A stretch of DNA of 64,000 nt from Opitutaceae bacterium BACL24 MAG-120322-bin51 (GCA_905182465.1 CAJJBI010000005.1:227917-291916), one strand, 5' to 3'; counted from the stretch's first letter, positions 20,567-31,452 are shown. The notes: generated by a model from the sequence alone, not told the origin. A program made the numbers and translations.

Positions 20567-21230
20567 TCAAAATAAATCGACTGTGATCGCATCCATGCGC
20601 GCCTTTAGAATAGCGGTCGCCTCTTCGACCTCTAAACCTGAGACTTCATCTAGGGCGACCACATCCATCCGCGCTTCAATTTTAGAAAATGGATGAGGTA
20701 TATAAAAACGATCCCAAGTCTTAAGTCGCCAAGCGCCGGTGTGATTGAGTGAGAGCAAGATGATTGGCGCACCTGTTTTGAGAGCGACCTTCAATGCGCC
20801 TGGCTTCATATCGTAAAGCGGCCCACGCGAGCCGTCAGGGCTCACGCCGATATCGAAACCTTCGCTACTCGCAGCGATCATATCACGCAAAGCTTGTGCC
20901 CCTCGATTGAAGCGAGAACCTCGCACTGGCCGAACACCTAACTTTTCAACAAAGCCAGCTAGCCAAGCACCATCTTTGCTTGCGCTAATCAAAGTCGCTA
21001 AACGTCGCTTCCGAAAATAGCGTAGGTAAAAAATAGTGCCCGCAAGAAGGCGATTGTGCCAAAAGATAACAACCGCTGGCGGCGTCTCGCCATCCATCAT
21101 ACTCTGCGCATCTAGTATCCCAATGGTATCGGAGCGTACGTCCCCAAAGCCGCATAAACAAAGCAAGTCCCGCGAGTAAGGCTCGCTGGTGCCATTTGAG
21201 TTGCTCGGGAACTTGCGAATTCTCAGACAT
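20567..21230 (-). CDS. DUF374-family lysophospholipid acyltransferase-like protein, frameshifted
   Basis: The N-terminal frame starts at 21230 ([21 protein letters not shown]) and leaves frame near 21111-21117. The main frame continues [52 protein letters not shown] and [20 protein letters not shown]. The WHN and SPDGSRGP motifs are those of DUF374, relatives of LpxL-type acyltransferases that act at the inner membrane, probably on lipid A or lipoprotein precursors. One base removed restores about 220 residues, the family length. The exact substrate is not predictable. Confidence 0.8.
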
Positions 21231-21432
21231 TTAATTGATACCTTGCAGGCTTCAAACGAAATGGCAATGACGTTTGGCTGACGAAGGTGGCAGCTACAGC
21301 AGTCACAGCGACTTCACTAGCTAATCGAGAGGTGTAAATACTTTTCCATGCGCTTGAGCCCCTCCTGTAGAAGTAAGTCAAACCCAATCAAACATTGACC
21401 CCATACCAGTAAACTTCATCGTTTTGCGCCTT

Positions 21433-22959
21433 ATGATAGCTCCAGCACCCAGTGATACTTTAATGGAAGACATCGTCGGCCTGTGTAAACGCCGCGGTTT
21501 TATTTTCCAATCCTCCGAAATCTACGGCGGCTATAACGGCTTCTATGACTACGGCCCCCTCGGAGTCGAGCTGCGTAACAATATTAAGCAAGCTTGGTGG
21601 CGCGACTTCGTGCAGTGCCGCGACGACATAGAGGGCCTCGATTCCACCATCATCATGCACCCAAAGATCTGGAAGGCATCTGGCCACGTGGATGGTTTCT
21701 CCGACCCCATGGTCGATTGCAAAGAGTCCAAGCTTCGCTACCGTGCCGATCAACTTTTCTTCGCCCCCGTTAGTGTAGATGGCGAAACCATTGGCTACGT
21801 CTCCGTCGTCGAGTGTATCGACCAGCAAGAAGTGGCCGAAAAAGCTGCTGCTGAAATGAAGCGTAAAATGGCGAAGCAAGGCGAACTTGATACAATCGAG
21901 CTAAAAGAATATACCGAAGCCAAGCCCGAACAATACGAATTGATCCCCTCGCCCGCGACTGGCAAACCCGGTAGCCTAACCGAGCCACGCGAGTTCAAAC
22001 TAATGTTTGAAACCAAGGTGGGCCCTCTCGCCGACGACGCCGCAACCGCCTACCTGCGTCCCGAGACTGCACAAGGCATTTTTGCTAATTACAAAAATAT
22101 CGTTGATACCGGCCGCGTGAAAATCCCCTTTGGTATTGCGCAAATCGGTAAGGCTTTTCGCAACGAGATCACGCCACGTAATTTCATTTTTCGCTCACGT
22201 GAGTTTGAGCAAATGGAGATCGAATACTTCATCTCGCCAAGCGCTGACTGGAAGACCCTCCACCGCGAATGGATCGATACCTGCACCGACTGGCTTGTTT
22301 CCATCGGTCTGCCCCGTGAAGGCATCAGCGAAGACATCCACCCAGGAGACAAGCTGGCCTTCTACTCGCAAGCCACCACTGACCTCATGTTCCAGTTCCC
22401 ACACGGTGAGCAAGAGCTATGGGGTATCGCCTGTCGATCCGACTACGATCTCAAGCAGCACCAAGAGCACTCTGGCAAGTCGATGACCATCTTCGACGAA
22501 ACCGCCAAAGAGAAGTATGTGCCTCACGTTATCGAACCATCGCTCGGTGTCGACCGCACGCTACTCGCCGTACTCAGCGCTGCTTACACCGAAGACGAAG
22601 TTCCTAATGATAAGGGCAAAGTCGAAAAGCGCATATTACTCAAATTCAGTCCGAAGATAGCACCGGTCAAGGCCGCCATCTTCCCACTTTTAAAGAACAA
22701 GCCCGAACTAGTCGAGGTCGCCAAGAGACTTCACAAGAAATTGCAACGACGCTGGAACGTCTTCTATGACGCCTCTGGCGCGATTGGTCGCCGCTACCGT
22801 CGCCAAGACGAAATCGGTACACCCTTCGGTATCACGATCGACTTCGACACCATCGAAAAAGATGGCACCGTCACCCTTCGCGACCGCGACACTTGTGAAC
22901 AACGCCGTGTGACCGAAGACGAGCTGATTAAATTCCTCGAAGAGCAAATCGACGGGTAA
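21433..22959 (+). CDS. glyS: Glycyl-tRNA synthetase (dimeric type)
   Basis: About 508 residues, the single-chain alpha2 class II enzyme found in archaea, eukaryotes and some bacteria, rather than the bacterial alpha2beta2 form. Visible are [35 protein letters not shown], the motif 2 region [27 protein letters not shown] (in part: [11 protein letters not shown]), and motif 3 [17 protein letters not shown]. The frame is open from a TTG at 21424, but the ATG at 21433 ([15 protein letters not shown]) is more likely. A strong terminator follows at 22981. Confidence 0.95.
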   Translation: MIAPAPSDTLMEDIVGLCKRRGFIFQSSEIYGGYNGFYDYGPLGVELRNNIKQAWWRDFVQCRDDIEGLDSTIIMHPKIWKASGHVDGFSDPMVDCKESKLRYRADQLFFAPVSVDGETIGYVSVVECIDQQEVAEKAAAEMKRKMAKQGELDTIELKEYTEAKPEQYELIPSPATGKPGSLTEPREFKLMFETKVGPLADDAATAYLRPETAQGIFANYKNIVDTGRVKIPFGIAQIGKAFRNEITPRNFIFRSREFEQMEIEYFISPSADWKTLHREWIDTCTDWLVSIGLPREGISEDIHPGDKLAFYSQATTDLMFQFPHGEQELWGIACRSDYDLKQHQEHSGKSMTIFDETAKEKYVPHVIEPSLGVDRTLLAVLSAAYTEDEVPNDKGKVEKRILLKFSPKIAPVKAAIFPLLKNKPELVEVAKRLHKKLQRRWNVFYDASGAIGRRYRRQDEIGTPFGITIDFDTIEKDGTVTLRDRDTCEQRRVTEDELIKFLEEQIDG

Positions 22960-22980
22960 ACCGAATTAAATTCCATTTTC

Positions 22981-23014
22981 AAAAATCCCGTAGCTCACAC
23001 TGCGGGATTTTTTG
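22981..23014 (+). terminator. Rho-independent terminator of glyS
   Basis: ATCCCG and CGGGAT arms enclose a short loop, with a run of six T residues directly after and five A residues before, so it could work in both directions. Confidence 0.8.
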
Positions 23015-23019
23015 TGCAC

Positions 23020-23053
23020 AAAAAAGATGCCTCCGATTTGATCGAAGGCATCT
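23020..23053 (-). terminator. Rho-independent terminator of the tRNA gene
   Basis: AGATGCCT and AGGCATCT arms (23025-23053) flanked on the left by an A run, which becomes the U-tract on the minus strand. It lies 8 bases beyond the 3' end of the tRNA. Confidence 0.75.
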
Positions 23054-23060
23054 CTATAAA

Positions 23061-23135
<75 letters not shown>

Positions 23136-23334
23136 TTAAAATTGAGTGTCTTTTGGATGAATTCGTGTCCCGTAAGAATAGTAATCACTGTGAACGCACG
23201 AACAATAAAAATGCATAGCACAAACATGCAAAAAACAAGAATTGGGAAAAAGCCTAATTCCCATGCTTCTGTCAAGCGATCAGTTCTCAAGAAATTTCAG
23301 GTAATCTTGCACCAAGTCTTAATTCGAGGGGCGT

Positions 23335-24282
23335 TTAGTCTTTTAGACTCAGCCGATAGAATTGCCCGTAGCGATCGACTAGTTGCACATAGTCGTCATG
23401 AACTTCAGCCAGGCCTAAAGCTGGATTTTTTTGAACAAAATCGCCCAGTCGATAAATCCGGCGTTCCAGTTGACCGCCGGAAATGACTGCAGAGGCAATG
23501 CTTCGGCTGTCGTCGGAATTATTGACCGAATCCGCATCCACGGTATCACCCTCCCTGAAAGTGCCTGGAAGCTTAGAAAGCGCCGTATCCGAGGACGCTC
23601 CAAGCTCAACTACTGAAGCGGTGTCATCCGTCAATAGAGGCGATATCGGGCCGCTATCTTCGGGCACAGAGGGTATTGCCGAGATCACTTCGGTTGGCGC
23701 ATTTTTCATAACGGCCTGCAGTTGCATTTGGCTGAGGTGCATTAAAATGAGTGCGTCATGCTCTGCCTCGGTTCGCCGTTCTTCAGCCAAGGCAATCGAG
23801 CCAAGCACGAGTTCCACCCCACTCTTAGTCATGAGTAAATCCCCCTGACGTTTATTAATAGAACCGAACCGCACAAAAAAGCCCATCTCATCCAGGCCTA
23901 GGTGTTCAACAATATATTGATCAAAAGTAACGGGATCTATGACCACCACTTCCTCGACCACTTCAGGTGTAGTGATCCCTTCTGGCAATTCGTTCTTCGC
24001 AAAGCTAAAGTTCGCAACAAATGGTTCATTTTTGATCGCGCTGGACTTTCTCCAATTGCGCAGCAACCACTGGTCACGGACTAAGCCCTGCATGACTCGA
24101 CCACTCGGAGTTAATGCAAGCACCTCTTTTTCGACAACTACTTGAGTCGCGGCAAGGGATTGAGGCTGATCTGAAAAATCGGGCAGTAGTTGGTCAAGCA
24201 AGCCATAGCTGTGACAGACCCACAGCATGACTAAGAGTGCGAGCGGTATAATAATACGGGGATTGTTTAGATACTTACGCAT
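23335..24282 (-). CDS. PilP/GspC-like inner-membrane protein of the pseudopilus system
   Basis: 315 residues with one N-terminal membrane anchor (about 10-27) and a long periplasmic part. The last 45 residues (RRIYRLGDFVQKNPALGLAEV, then DDYVQLVDRYGQFYRLSL) match the beta-domain pattern of GspC HR/PilP proteins, which touch the secretin. The middle is acidic and Ser/Asp-rich. Its start shares a base with the preceding stop (TAATG), so it is coupled to the GspM/PilO-like gene. Assignment rests on topology, C-terminal pattern and operon position. Confidence 0.6.
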   Translation of the reverse strand: MRKYLNNPRIIIPLALLVMLWVCHSYGLLDQLLPDFSDQPQSLAATQVVVEKEVLALTPSGRVMQGLVRDQWLLRNWRKSSAIKNEPFVANFSFAKNELPEGITTPEVVEEVVVIDPVTFDQYIVEHLGLDEMGFFVRFGSINKRQGDLLMTKSGVELVLGSIALAEERRTEAEHDALILMHLSQMQLQAVMKNAPTEVISAIPSVPEDSGPISPLLTDDTASVVELGASSDTALSKLPGTFREGDTVDADSVNNSDDSRSIASAVISGGQLERRIYRLGDFVQKNPALGLAEVHDDYVQLVDRYGQFYRLSLKD

Positions 24283-24929
24283 TACAGAGGATCCAGGCTG
24301 AGTTCATTGGAGTCGCCAAGATCGCTATCCTTGAGAGGCAAAAATAGCCGGGCCTTCAATGCGTAGCCGTCATGAGTCCGAACAAGTTCAATTTGTTGAT
24401 ACTCTTTGAGCGGCGGCCGGCTCCATAGGTAATTCAAGCATTGAGTCAGCGAATATAAAGGCAGAAAAGGCTCCCCATCGGCTTGTGGCGAATTCGTAGC
24501 ACTGGCACTCAAATCAAGCATGATTCCCTGAATTCGTGCTTGATTTGAATCCGACGCCCTACCCTGCTCGGTCGGAATTTCGAGCTCGGCCACCTCTGCT
24601 GTCTGCAAGATCCAGCCATGGACTTCAAATGCTTGTGTAAATTGGCTTTTTAATGCTTCAGCCTGTGCGTCGGCTGTTTTGAGGAATTCTTCGTTAAACA
24701 GCATATAACGCATGCGCAGATCGCTTTGTTCAATGCCTGTCAGCTCTTGCTGTAAGGCTTGAAGCTCTTGTTTGAGTTCCATTCTCTGCAAGTGCTTTGC
24801 TTGTCGCTGCATCTCGAGGGGGTAACACAGGCGCGCAAGATATAAGAGGCCAACTAAACCAGCTAGCAGTAGCACAATCACCGGATAGGATGCTAAGATA
24901 TTATAGAAATGGCACAGACGTTTGCGCAT
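24282..24929 (-). CDS. PilO/GspM-like membrane protein
   Basis: 215 residues: a short cytoplasmic start, one membrane helix (about 17-36, VIVLLLAGLVGLLYLARL), a coiled coil (about 44-70, rich in QELQALQQEL) and a periplasmic ferredoxin-like region. This layout is that of PilO or GspM, which pair with PilN/GspL in the inner-membrane platform. It starts 2 bases past the GspL/PilN-like stop and its own stop overlaps the next start. No direct family signature, so the call is mainly from architecture and context. Confidence 0.6.
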   Translation of the reverse strand: MRKRLCHFYNILASYPVIVLLLAGLVGLLYLARLCYPLEMQRQAKHLQRMELKQELQALQQELTGIEQSDLRMRYMLFNEEFLKTADAQAEALKSQFTQAFEVHGWILQTAEVAELEIPTEQGRASDSNQARIQGIMLDLSASATNSPQADGEPFLPLYSLTQCLNYLWSRPPLKEYQQIELVRTHDGYALKARLFLPLKDSDLGDSNELSLDPL

Positions 24930-24931
24930 GA

Positions 24932-26288
24932 TCAGCTGATGCCTCCTGGTTGCGTGGATGCTTTTACTGTGAAATTAATCGTGAATTTACGCAGACGTCC
25001 ACGCGCATCACCGAAGCGTGAACGGCTATTGCTTTGCTCAAAAGCGACTGTTGGCTCGCTCAATTGCCATCCTTGTTTTTTAAGACGTCCGAACATCACT
25101 TTGATTTCCGCTGGTAGATCAAGATCCGCGGTGAGTGGTCGGCCCACCATTTCAATCGTGGTGACCCCTTCGGTGGTATCAATCGAGCCACTGTAAGTAT
25201 CCAGCTCTACAGATTCAGGCAACGCATTGGAAAACGCATGCAACATAATAAACAGTGGGGCGGGCACGGGCGCATCATCATCAAGCGTTTCACGGCCTCG
25301 GCTGAACTGGATGACGTTCTCATACTGACGATTTTCGAGGATGCTGCGCCGAACTTGATTAATCTCCAAAGTCTCTAGCTGAATAGAGACATTGAGCTCG
25401 CTGAGGTTTAATTCGAGCTCCTGTTTCTTGTTAATCTGCGGTATGGTTAGATAAACTCCTAAGATTAGAGTGAATGCAGAGACAGGCAAAGGCTCGGTGT
25501 CTAAATTGTACGATTCGCTGTCGGGTCCTCAGGCCACGTGGGACTAAATCGAGGGATGCGCCTAGCTTGAGCTTGCTAAGTAGGGACATGGTGGCCGCGT
25601 CGTCGGAACTCTCAGTTGCGTCATGCCCTTGAAACTGGGGGTTTACCCCGAATTCTTGTTCGACAAATAGTCCCAAGCGGCGTGCGCTACTGTCCATCTG
25701 TTCGGTGCCCAAATCCTGTGCCGTCAAACGACTGAAAAACAGTAATTTGCCGGCGGGATCACGGGCGATTAAGTAGCCGGCATCGCCTAGCCCGCGATAA
25801 TGGATCACTCCCTGTGCGTCAGTAGCGACCAAAGTATCGTCGATACAAGTGAGTGCATAAGGCAAGCTATACACTCCGTCAAGCAACACAGCGTTGCGCA
25901 ATGCCCAGTCGCTAAGGGCAGAGGCGATTTCATGCGGCAGGCTGCTGATGAAATAAAATTGATGGGTAGCTTCACCCTGCAGGCCCATTTCGATCGACGC
26001 CAAGCTACGCTCCTCGTCACCATAGAGCTTGAGCTTGCGCTGCACGAGGAGTTGCTGCTGTAGTTTCGGCGCCATTTTCGGCACGCGCTCGAGATGGTGG
26101 TCGAGGGCAGGGATGTCAAGATACACCAGTAGGCGACCGAACTGAAAAGTCTCTTCCGCGCGATCCAGAAGTGCCAGCAGAGCAGTGAGGTCCTGCGCTT
26201 CGCCTTCTTGGATCAAGCTAGCGCCCGAGCGCGAAGTGCGCCAGATCCGTACCGTGTGGTGATCCCATATGAGTGTCGTATGTGCCAT
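24932..26288 (-). CDS. GspL / PilM-PilN-like platform protein, one frameshift
   Basis: The first frame (from 26288, MAHTTLIWDHHTVRIW) encodes an actin-like cytoplasmic part ending LDLVPRGLRTRQRIVQF. It loses frame near 25500-25507, while the next frame continues with a membrane helix PVSAFTLILGVYLTIPQ, a coiled coil (KKQELELNLSELNVSIQLE) and a PilN-like periplasmic domain ending at 24932. Removing one base gives about 451 residues with the GspL architecture: cytoplasmic ASKHA domain, one helix, periplasmic domain. It would recruit the GspE ATPase to the membrane. A separate PilN starting at a TTG at 25489 is less likely because the helix would begin at once. Confidence 0.6.
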
Positions 26289-26576
26289 ACTAAGGTATGG
26301 CTAATAGTGCCACTGCAGCCCGTCAAATCGTAAAGTGCTGAAAGCTTCGGTAATGGAGAAAATACCGACTTCACGTCACTGGTCCACGGTTCACCTCAAA
26401 AGCAATTCCTGAGTTTTAAAAAATAGCGATCTACTTATATCACAGAATCATTTACAAAATCTATATAGAGGCACAAGCTTAGCATCGTTGGGATTCATTA
26501 GGCGACAGGTGCGAGGTCGGTGAGAGTCAGTAGCTGTGATCGATTGTGCTCGTGAGGCAGCGGCGCCCGCTAATAG

Positions 26577-27783
26577 TCACAGTCGCAGGTTTTCATTGGT
26601 TGTGCACAGGATCTTCACTCGATAAGCCTCGACCTCTTTAGTTTGTATGACTGCCTCCACATAGGTGTAATTTGTGCGGTTCGATCAAGAATGCATGACC
26701 ATTGAGGTCTTCGTCGATCCAAACTACATTATCGATTCTCCATTACCATTGAGGTCTTCGTCCGATCCATACTCCATTACCATTGAGGTCTTCGCCGCTA
26801 TCCAAAACATCATTATCATTGGCGTCTTCTCCGAGATCGAGAGAATTGTTCTGATTCAGGTCCTCAGTGGTGTCCCGTGATTGTATGATAAATTCAGCAT
26901 CCTGAAGGTTGTGAAGACAGTGAACGAGCCCCGATCCCAGAAGCCTAGTGCCGCAGTGAGTGCCGAACTAAGATCAGCCCCACTCGCTTCTGCAATCGCC
27001 CGCCGGTTTTCGATCACCACGGTGCACAGCCAGTCGCGCAAATCAATGCGTTGCACGTTGAGTTCGGCCGCGCGCCCTTTCCATTCGCTGCTACTTAAGC
27101 CGTAACGAGACCATGTGCCAATTGCGGGATCGCCGTCACTGCCAACTCGCCCACTCATCCCAGAATCTGTTGAAACGCCGTTCGTTTAGGGTATCAGGCA
27201 GAGGCAAGTCCGGGTTAGTGGTGGAAATGAGTAACAACGTAATTCAGTTGGATCTTTGGATAGACCCAGCCATCTGAGCAGTTTCTGAGATTTAGTCGTC
27301 CATCGTCTGTGATGTAGCTAAATGATGTGCCATTCCAGTATTGAATCAAAGGTATCGTCACCCCAATCCGCTTCGCAAAATACAACTTGCGCGTGGTGGT
27401 CGAGCCAGGGCGAATGCCGAGCGGATAGCGCACCTCATTGGCACTGCCGCCACCATGGCGAGCCGCGAGATTCCACCAGTAGGCATCGTTGCCTTCGGTC
27501 AATTCGTGCTGGCATCATTTTCGTAGATGGGAAATACCTGTTCACGCAGCATGCCGCGCTTCAGGGCCTCGGCAATTTTGGGCAATTCAGCGCCCTCTTT
27601 GACTGCACGCTGGGTGCGGATAAGGTCGATGGCACCGGGTAGCACCGCCGCGGCTAAAATCGCGATCACCGCCATCACCCCGATCAATTCGAGTAGGGTG
27701 AAGCCAGCGCGGGGTATCGTGGACGGTCTATTTTGTGGATCCATGGTTCTTCTAGTAAGCGCCGGGGCTGAGCATGTTAACAA
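26577..27783 (-). pseudogene. Decayed pseudopilin with calcium-loop repeats
   Basis: The start encodes a type IV pilin-like leader and helix, RAGFTLLELIGVMAVIAILA (cleavage G/FTLLE). The reading then jumps frames about seven times: near 27502 (STN to LTEGNDAYWW), 27230 (LNYVV to LISTTNPDLPLPDTLNE), 27140 (DEWASWQ to SDGDPAIGTWSRYG), 26905 (TVFTTF to QDAEFIIQS), 26764, 26730 and 26690. It ends TKEVEAYRVKILCTTNENLRL at 26577. Each piece reads as sensible protein, so a roughly 390-residue product can be inferred. The C-terminal third has EDLNQNNSLDLGED-type Asp/Asn loops like EF-hand or dockerin calcium sites. So many shifts in 1.2 kb suggest true decay. Confidence 0.6.
26697..26874 (-). repeat. 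Degenerate tandem repeats encoding Asp/Asn calcium-type loops
   Basis: Three to four imperfect units of about 35-50 bases containing ACCATTGAGGTCTTCG on the plus strand (minus strand GEDLNGNG/DEDLNGNG). They encode D-x-N-x-N-G-x-x-D type loops in the pseudopilin. Unit lengths vary and are not multiples of three, which accounts for some of the frame loss. Confidence 0.6.
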
Positions 27784-28961
27784 GCGGCAGGAAGACTGCA
27801 GCGGCGACTAGCCCCGCGAGGCAAACAGTAAATACAATGAGCCCTGGTTCGAGCACGGCAAAGAAGGTTTTAATCTTACGCGGCACCAGGTCATCATAGT
27901 AGTCAACTACCGCTTGCAAGGAGGTGTCAAGCGAACCACTTCGCTCACCCACACCGACCATTGTTCGTACTAGTGCTGGAAAAGTCGAATCTTTGGCCAT
28001 CGTACTGCTCATGGTTGAGCCGTTCGAGACCGCCGTCTCGATGCGTGTCACACTACGTTCAATCACGAGATTGCCGACCACTTCGCGCCCCATTGCGAGC
28101 GAGTCGGTGATCACAATTCCCGCTTTCTGTGTCAGAATCAAACTGCGCAGGAAGCGTGCAACGGCGAGGGTCAGGATCACATCGCCAAGAAAGGGAAGCT
28201 TGAGCAGAAAGTGGTCGCGTAGCAGAGATGCCCGCTTAGAGACTTTAAACAAAAGCCGCAGACTCGGAGGCGTTAAAAACAGCACCGCTAAAATTACGCC
28301 CCAGTAGTCCACCACAAAATCACTGGCGGCGATCATCATACGGGTAATCAGCGGTAATGGGATATCGAGTTCAAAAAGCAGCGCAGTGACCGTCGGGAAG
28401 ACAAATCGTAGGGCAATGAAGATGAAAATAGTCAACGCCCCGAGCACAAAGGCGGGATACAGCATCGCCTGCTTAAACGCTTTCCAGTTTTGATCCATCC
28501 ACTCGAGGTAATCGCGCAGTTCGATGAAATTTTCATCTAACGACCCGCTGCGCTCAGCCACCTGCACAATGTTGCGAATATAGCCAGGGAAGACCCGAGG
28601 GAACTCTTCCAAGCCCTGACTAAGTGGGGTGCCCTGCTCCACTATCTCACTCAAGCGCTGACGAACAATGGTCTGTGCTCCCGAAGCGTCTTCGCCCTCG
28701 CGAGATTTGAGCGCCTCGACAATCGGCACGCCTGCGCGCAACTGGATGCCGATCTGAAAAATTAAATTGGCGAGCTCGGCAGTTTTCATCTTAAGCCGCG
28801 AAATGGCGCTTTGCGGCGCTTTTATCGCGAAGCTGGGAATCAACCAGCTCCAGTCCATCTTGTGCGAGTAAGACCGTCAGGCGTTTGACGTTTTCAGCCT
28901 CGCGGTGACCTTCCAATAAGCGACCATTTACAGTCACCGCTTTGTAGTTAAATTCAGGCAT
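27752..28961 (-). CDS. gspF: Type II secretion / pilus inner-membrane protein GspF (PilC), one frameshift
   Basis: The N-terminus starts at 28961, overlapping the gspE stop by 8 bases: MPEFNYKAVTVNGRLLEGH, ending DKSAAKRHFAA. It shifts frame at the A run near 28824 (one extra A) and continues in the frame of 27752-28858 (SAISRLKMKTAELANLIFQ). Two GspF repeats are seen, with PLSQGLEEFPRVFPGYIRNIV and AKDSTFPALVRTMVGVGERSGSLD, plus three membrane helices. Restored length is about 403 residues, as expected for GspF/PilC, the platform protein coupled to the ATPase. Overlap with gspE supports the upstream start. Confidence 0.85.
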
Positions 28962-30717
28962 CGCCGAGGGGTTCTCCTACTTCGAGTTGCACGACCCGCC
29001 CGACTTCTTCAATACTGGTGAGACCCGCTTGGGCTTTCATCAGTCCATCTTGGCGCATTAAAATGACTTCTTGCTCTTTAAGGTAGCGCTTGAGCTTTGA
29101 GGTCGGCTGGTGCTCGTCGATACGCTGCTGTAAGCCCGCATCGATGCGGATGATTTCAGCTAGACTAATCCGACCACTATAGCCTTTTTGGCCACAGGCT
29201 TGACAGCCCACTGCTTGATAAAGTGTTACACTGGCATTGACCGGCGCCCCGCCGAGGGCGACCCATTCTTCTGGCGTCAAAGTGTGCTCCGTTTTACAAA
29301 TTGGGCAGAGGCGGCGTGCGAGCCGCTGCGCGCTGAGACCGAGCAGGCTGCTGGAAAGAAGGTAAGGAGGAATGCCAAGGTCGGTAAGGCGGGGCACGGC
29401 ACTGATGGCATCATTGGTATGCAGGGTCGAAAACACTAGGTGTCCGGTTAGAGCAGCTCGAATCATTAATTCCGCGGTGACTTGATCGCGAGTCTCGCCC
29501 ACCAAGATCACGTCTGGATCTTGGCGCAGTAAAGTGCGTAGGCCGCTGGCAAAAGAGAGACCAATTTCGTCCTTAATCTGCGTCTGGCGGATCAACGGCA
29601 GGCGGTATTCGATCGGATCCTCGAGCGTGAAGACGCTGCGCGCTTCGGCATCGATCATAGAGAGCAGCGCATACAAAGTGGTGGTTTTACCGCTACCGGT
29701 TGGCCCAGTAATCAAGAAAACACCGTGCGGTTGGTCTAGAATATCCGAAAATTCCGTTTGTTGATCCTTTGAAAAACCCAAAATGGGGAGGTCCAGCTTG
29801 AGGCGTGACTGATCAAGTAGACGCATAACGATGCTCTCGCCATTGCTCGACGGCAGACTCGACACACGAACGTCGATCTCTTCGCTACCGATCGCAAAGC
29901 GAATCCGCCCATCCTGCGGGAGGCGATCCTCTGCAGTATCCATACCCGCTAAAATTTTAAATCGGGCAGTCAGCGCACTGCGAATCGCGCTGGGTAGTAG
30001 TAGGCCCTCTTCGAGCACCCCATCCGCGCGCAGTCGTATTCTAAAGAAACGCTCTTCCGGGTGCAAGTGCACGTCACTGGCTTCACGGGTAGCGGCATGC
30101 ATCAGTATTTGCTCCGCCAAGCGGATCATGGGCGGATCGTCCTGACTCTGTTCATCCAGTGCCTTGGCATCCATTTGAATAAAGGCGCCAACTGCTTCAT
30201 AGAGTTCATCGCGTGCGGTGTAATTGCGATTGATCGCTAGGCGAATGTCGGTTTCCGACGCAGGCAGGGCTTCAATCGGCTGCCCCGCAGCTGTCTCCAA
30301 GCGTTTCAGGGTCGGGAGGTCAAACGGATTGGCGCAGGCCATCCACAAGCATCCATCCCGCTCTGCTAGTGGAATCGCAATTAATTTTTCGCACAAATCG
30401 GCAGGCAACTTGTCGCGCAAGTTGTCGTCGAGACTCAGGCGGCGCAGGCTGAGCTGCTGCCCTTTCGCTTGACCCTCCTGAATGAAATCAGTCGCGGTGC
30501 GAAGTTGGCCGCGAATCGAGCGAAACTGCGAGAGCTCTTCACTGCTGACAAGGCCGAGTCGCTGGACAATTTCACTAAAGTTGAGTCCGAGGCGCTCACC
30601 CTCACGCCGCGCCAATTCAGCTTGTGATGCGGTGAGTATACGCTCTGACAAAAGCCAGGCTTCCATGTTAATAGAAGCCTGGTCAGTTGTAGAGTCGTTC
30701 GGAGACGTGGCGTCCAC
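28954..30717 (-). CDS. gspE: Type II secretion / pilus assembly ATPase GspE (PilB)
   Basis: 587 residues. N-terminal MshEN-like domains (about 15-165) precede the hexameric ATPase: Walker A GPTGSGKT at 338-345, Asp box FTLEDPIEYR at about 363-372, Walker B RQDPDVILVGETRD at 398-411 and His box FSTLHTNDA. A zinc knuckle CPICK...CQACG begins at C471. It powers pseudopilus extension. The gene overlaps gspF and lies 31 bases after the pseudopilin gene, giving the order pseudopilin-E-F. Confidence 0.93.
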   Translation of the reverse strand: MDATSPNDSTTDQASINMEAWLLSERILTASQAELARREGERLGLNFSEIVQRLGLVSSEELSQFRSIRGQLRTATDFIQEGQAKGQQLSLRRLSLDDNLRDKLPADLCEKLIAIPLAERDGCLWMACANPFDLPTLKRLETAAGQPIEALPASETDIRLAINRNYTARDELYEAVGAFIQMDAKALDEQSQDDPPMIRLAEQILMHAATREASDVHLHPEERFFRIRLRADGVLEEGLLLPSAIRSALTARFKILAGMDTAEDRLPQDGRIRFAIGSEEIDVRVSSLPSSNGESIVMRLLDQSRLKLDLPILGFSKDQQTEFSDILDQPHGVFLITGPTGSGKTTTLYALLSMIDAEARSVFTLEDPIEYRLPLIRQTQIKDEIGLSFASGLRTLLRQDPDVILVGETRDQVTAELMIRAALTGHLVFSTLHTNDAISAVPRLTDLGIPPYLLSSSLLGLSAQRLARRLCPICKTEHTLTPEEWVALGGAPVNASVTLYQAVGCQACGQKGYSGRISLAEIIRIDAGLQQRIDEHQPTSKLKRYLKEQEVILMRQDGLMKAQAGLTSIEEVGRVVQLEVGEPLGDA

Positions 30718-30748
30718 AAATTTAATTGTTCATATCGTAGGCGGAGGC

Positions 30749-31452
30749 TTACTGATGCGAGACGTAGAGGTAGGCGTTAAACTCACCTGGGTTGCACCTG
30801 GGCAAACCAGGCATTGGCGCCTTCGAGACCACCGTACGTCGCAATACCGTTCCCGCGAGTGAGGCTTCGACAAAGCTAAGGTCAGAAACCGCATCAGCAG
30901 TGAATGGCCCATTGACTTTAGCTGCCAATGCCGAGGCTTCTTGTAAGGTTAAGTTGGGCATGAAATAATAAACAATTCGCGTAGCCGATCCGGACGATTT
31001 GAAGCGAAATGTGGCAGTTGTACCGGTGTATGTAGCACCACCTATTAAGGTGCCCCCGACCGCAGCGCAGCCAATTGCGTGAGCCACTGAGTATCAGGAC
31101 GACCAATCGGTGCTTTTTCCTGCTCGAGCAATTGAGACTGACGTACTAGCACGTCGCCAAAGTCCAGTGCGCCAACAGCTGGAGTGTAAGCAGACCGGAT
31201 TCTCGGATCTGATTTGTAGTCAAGTACAGTCGCAAGGTCCTCATCGAGAGGAAAATTGTCGTAGCGTTGATAGTAACCGATCGCAGCTGTTTTTGCAGCG
31301 CTGACGGAAGCAACTGCAGAAGTCACTTTAGCATCACGGATTGATTCGATGACTCGTGGCGCGACAACCGCAGCAAGAATACCGATAATAGCAAGCACGC
31401 CGATCATCTCGATGAGAGTGAAGGCGGAATTTTGTTTTACTGATGTTTTCAT
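30749..31452 (-). CDS. gspG: Major pseudopilin GspG-like, one frameshift
   Basis: It begins MKTSVKQNSAFTLIEMIGVL, a type IV pilin-like leader whose residue before FTLIE is Ala instead of the usual Gly, followed by the hydrophobic helix AIIGILAAVVAPRVI. The first frame ends at 31045 after QLAALRSGAP. Within the CCCCC run at 31053-31057 one base seems missing, and the other frame continues TLIGGATYTGTTATFRF to a stop at 30749. Restored length is about 234 residues. It heads the secretion/pilus locus and would form the pseudopilus shaft. Confidence 0.75.

Noticed and set aside
26697..26874. CRISPR-like repeats
   Set aside because: Units are unequal and degenerate, lack spacers of constant length, and encode Asp/Asn loops on the minus strand. 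No cas genes are near.
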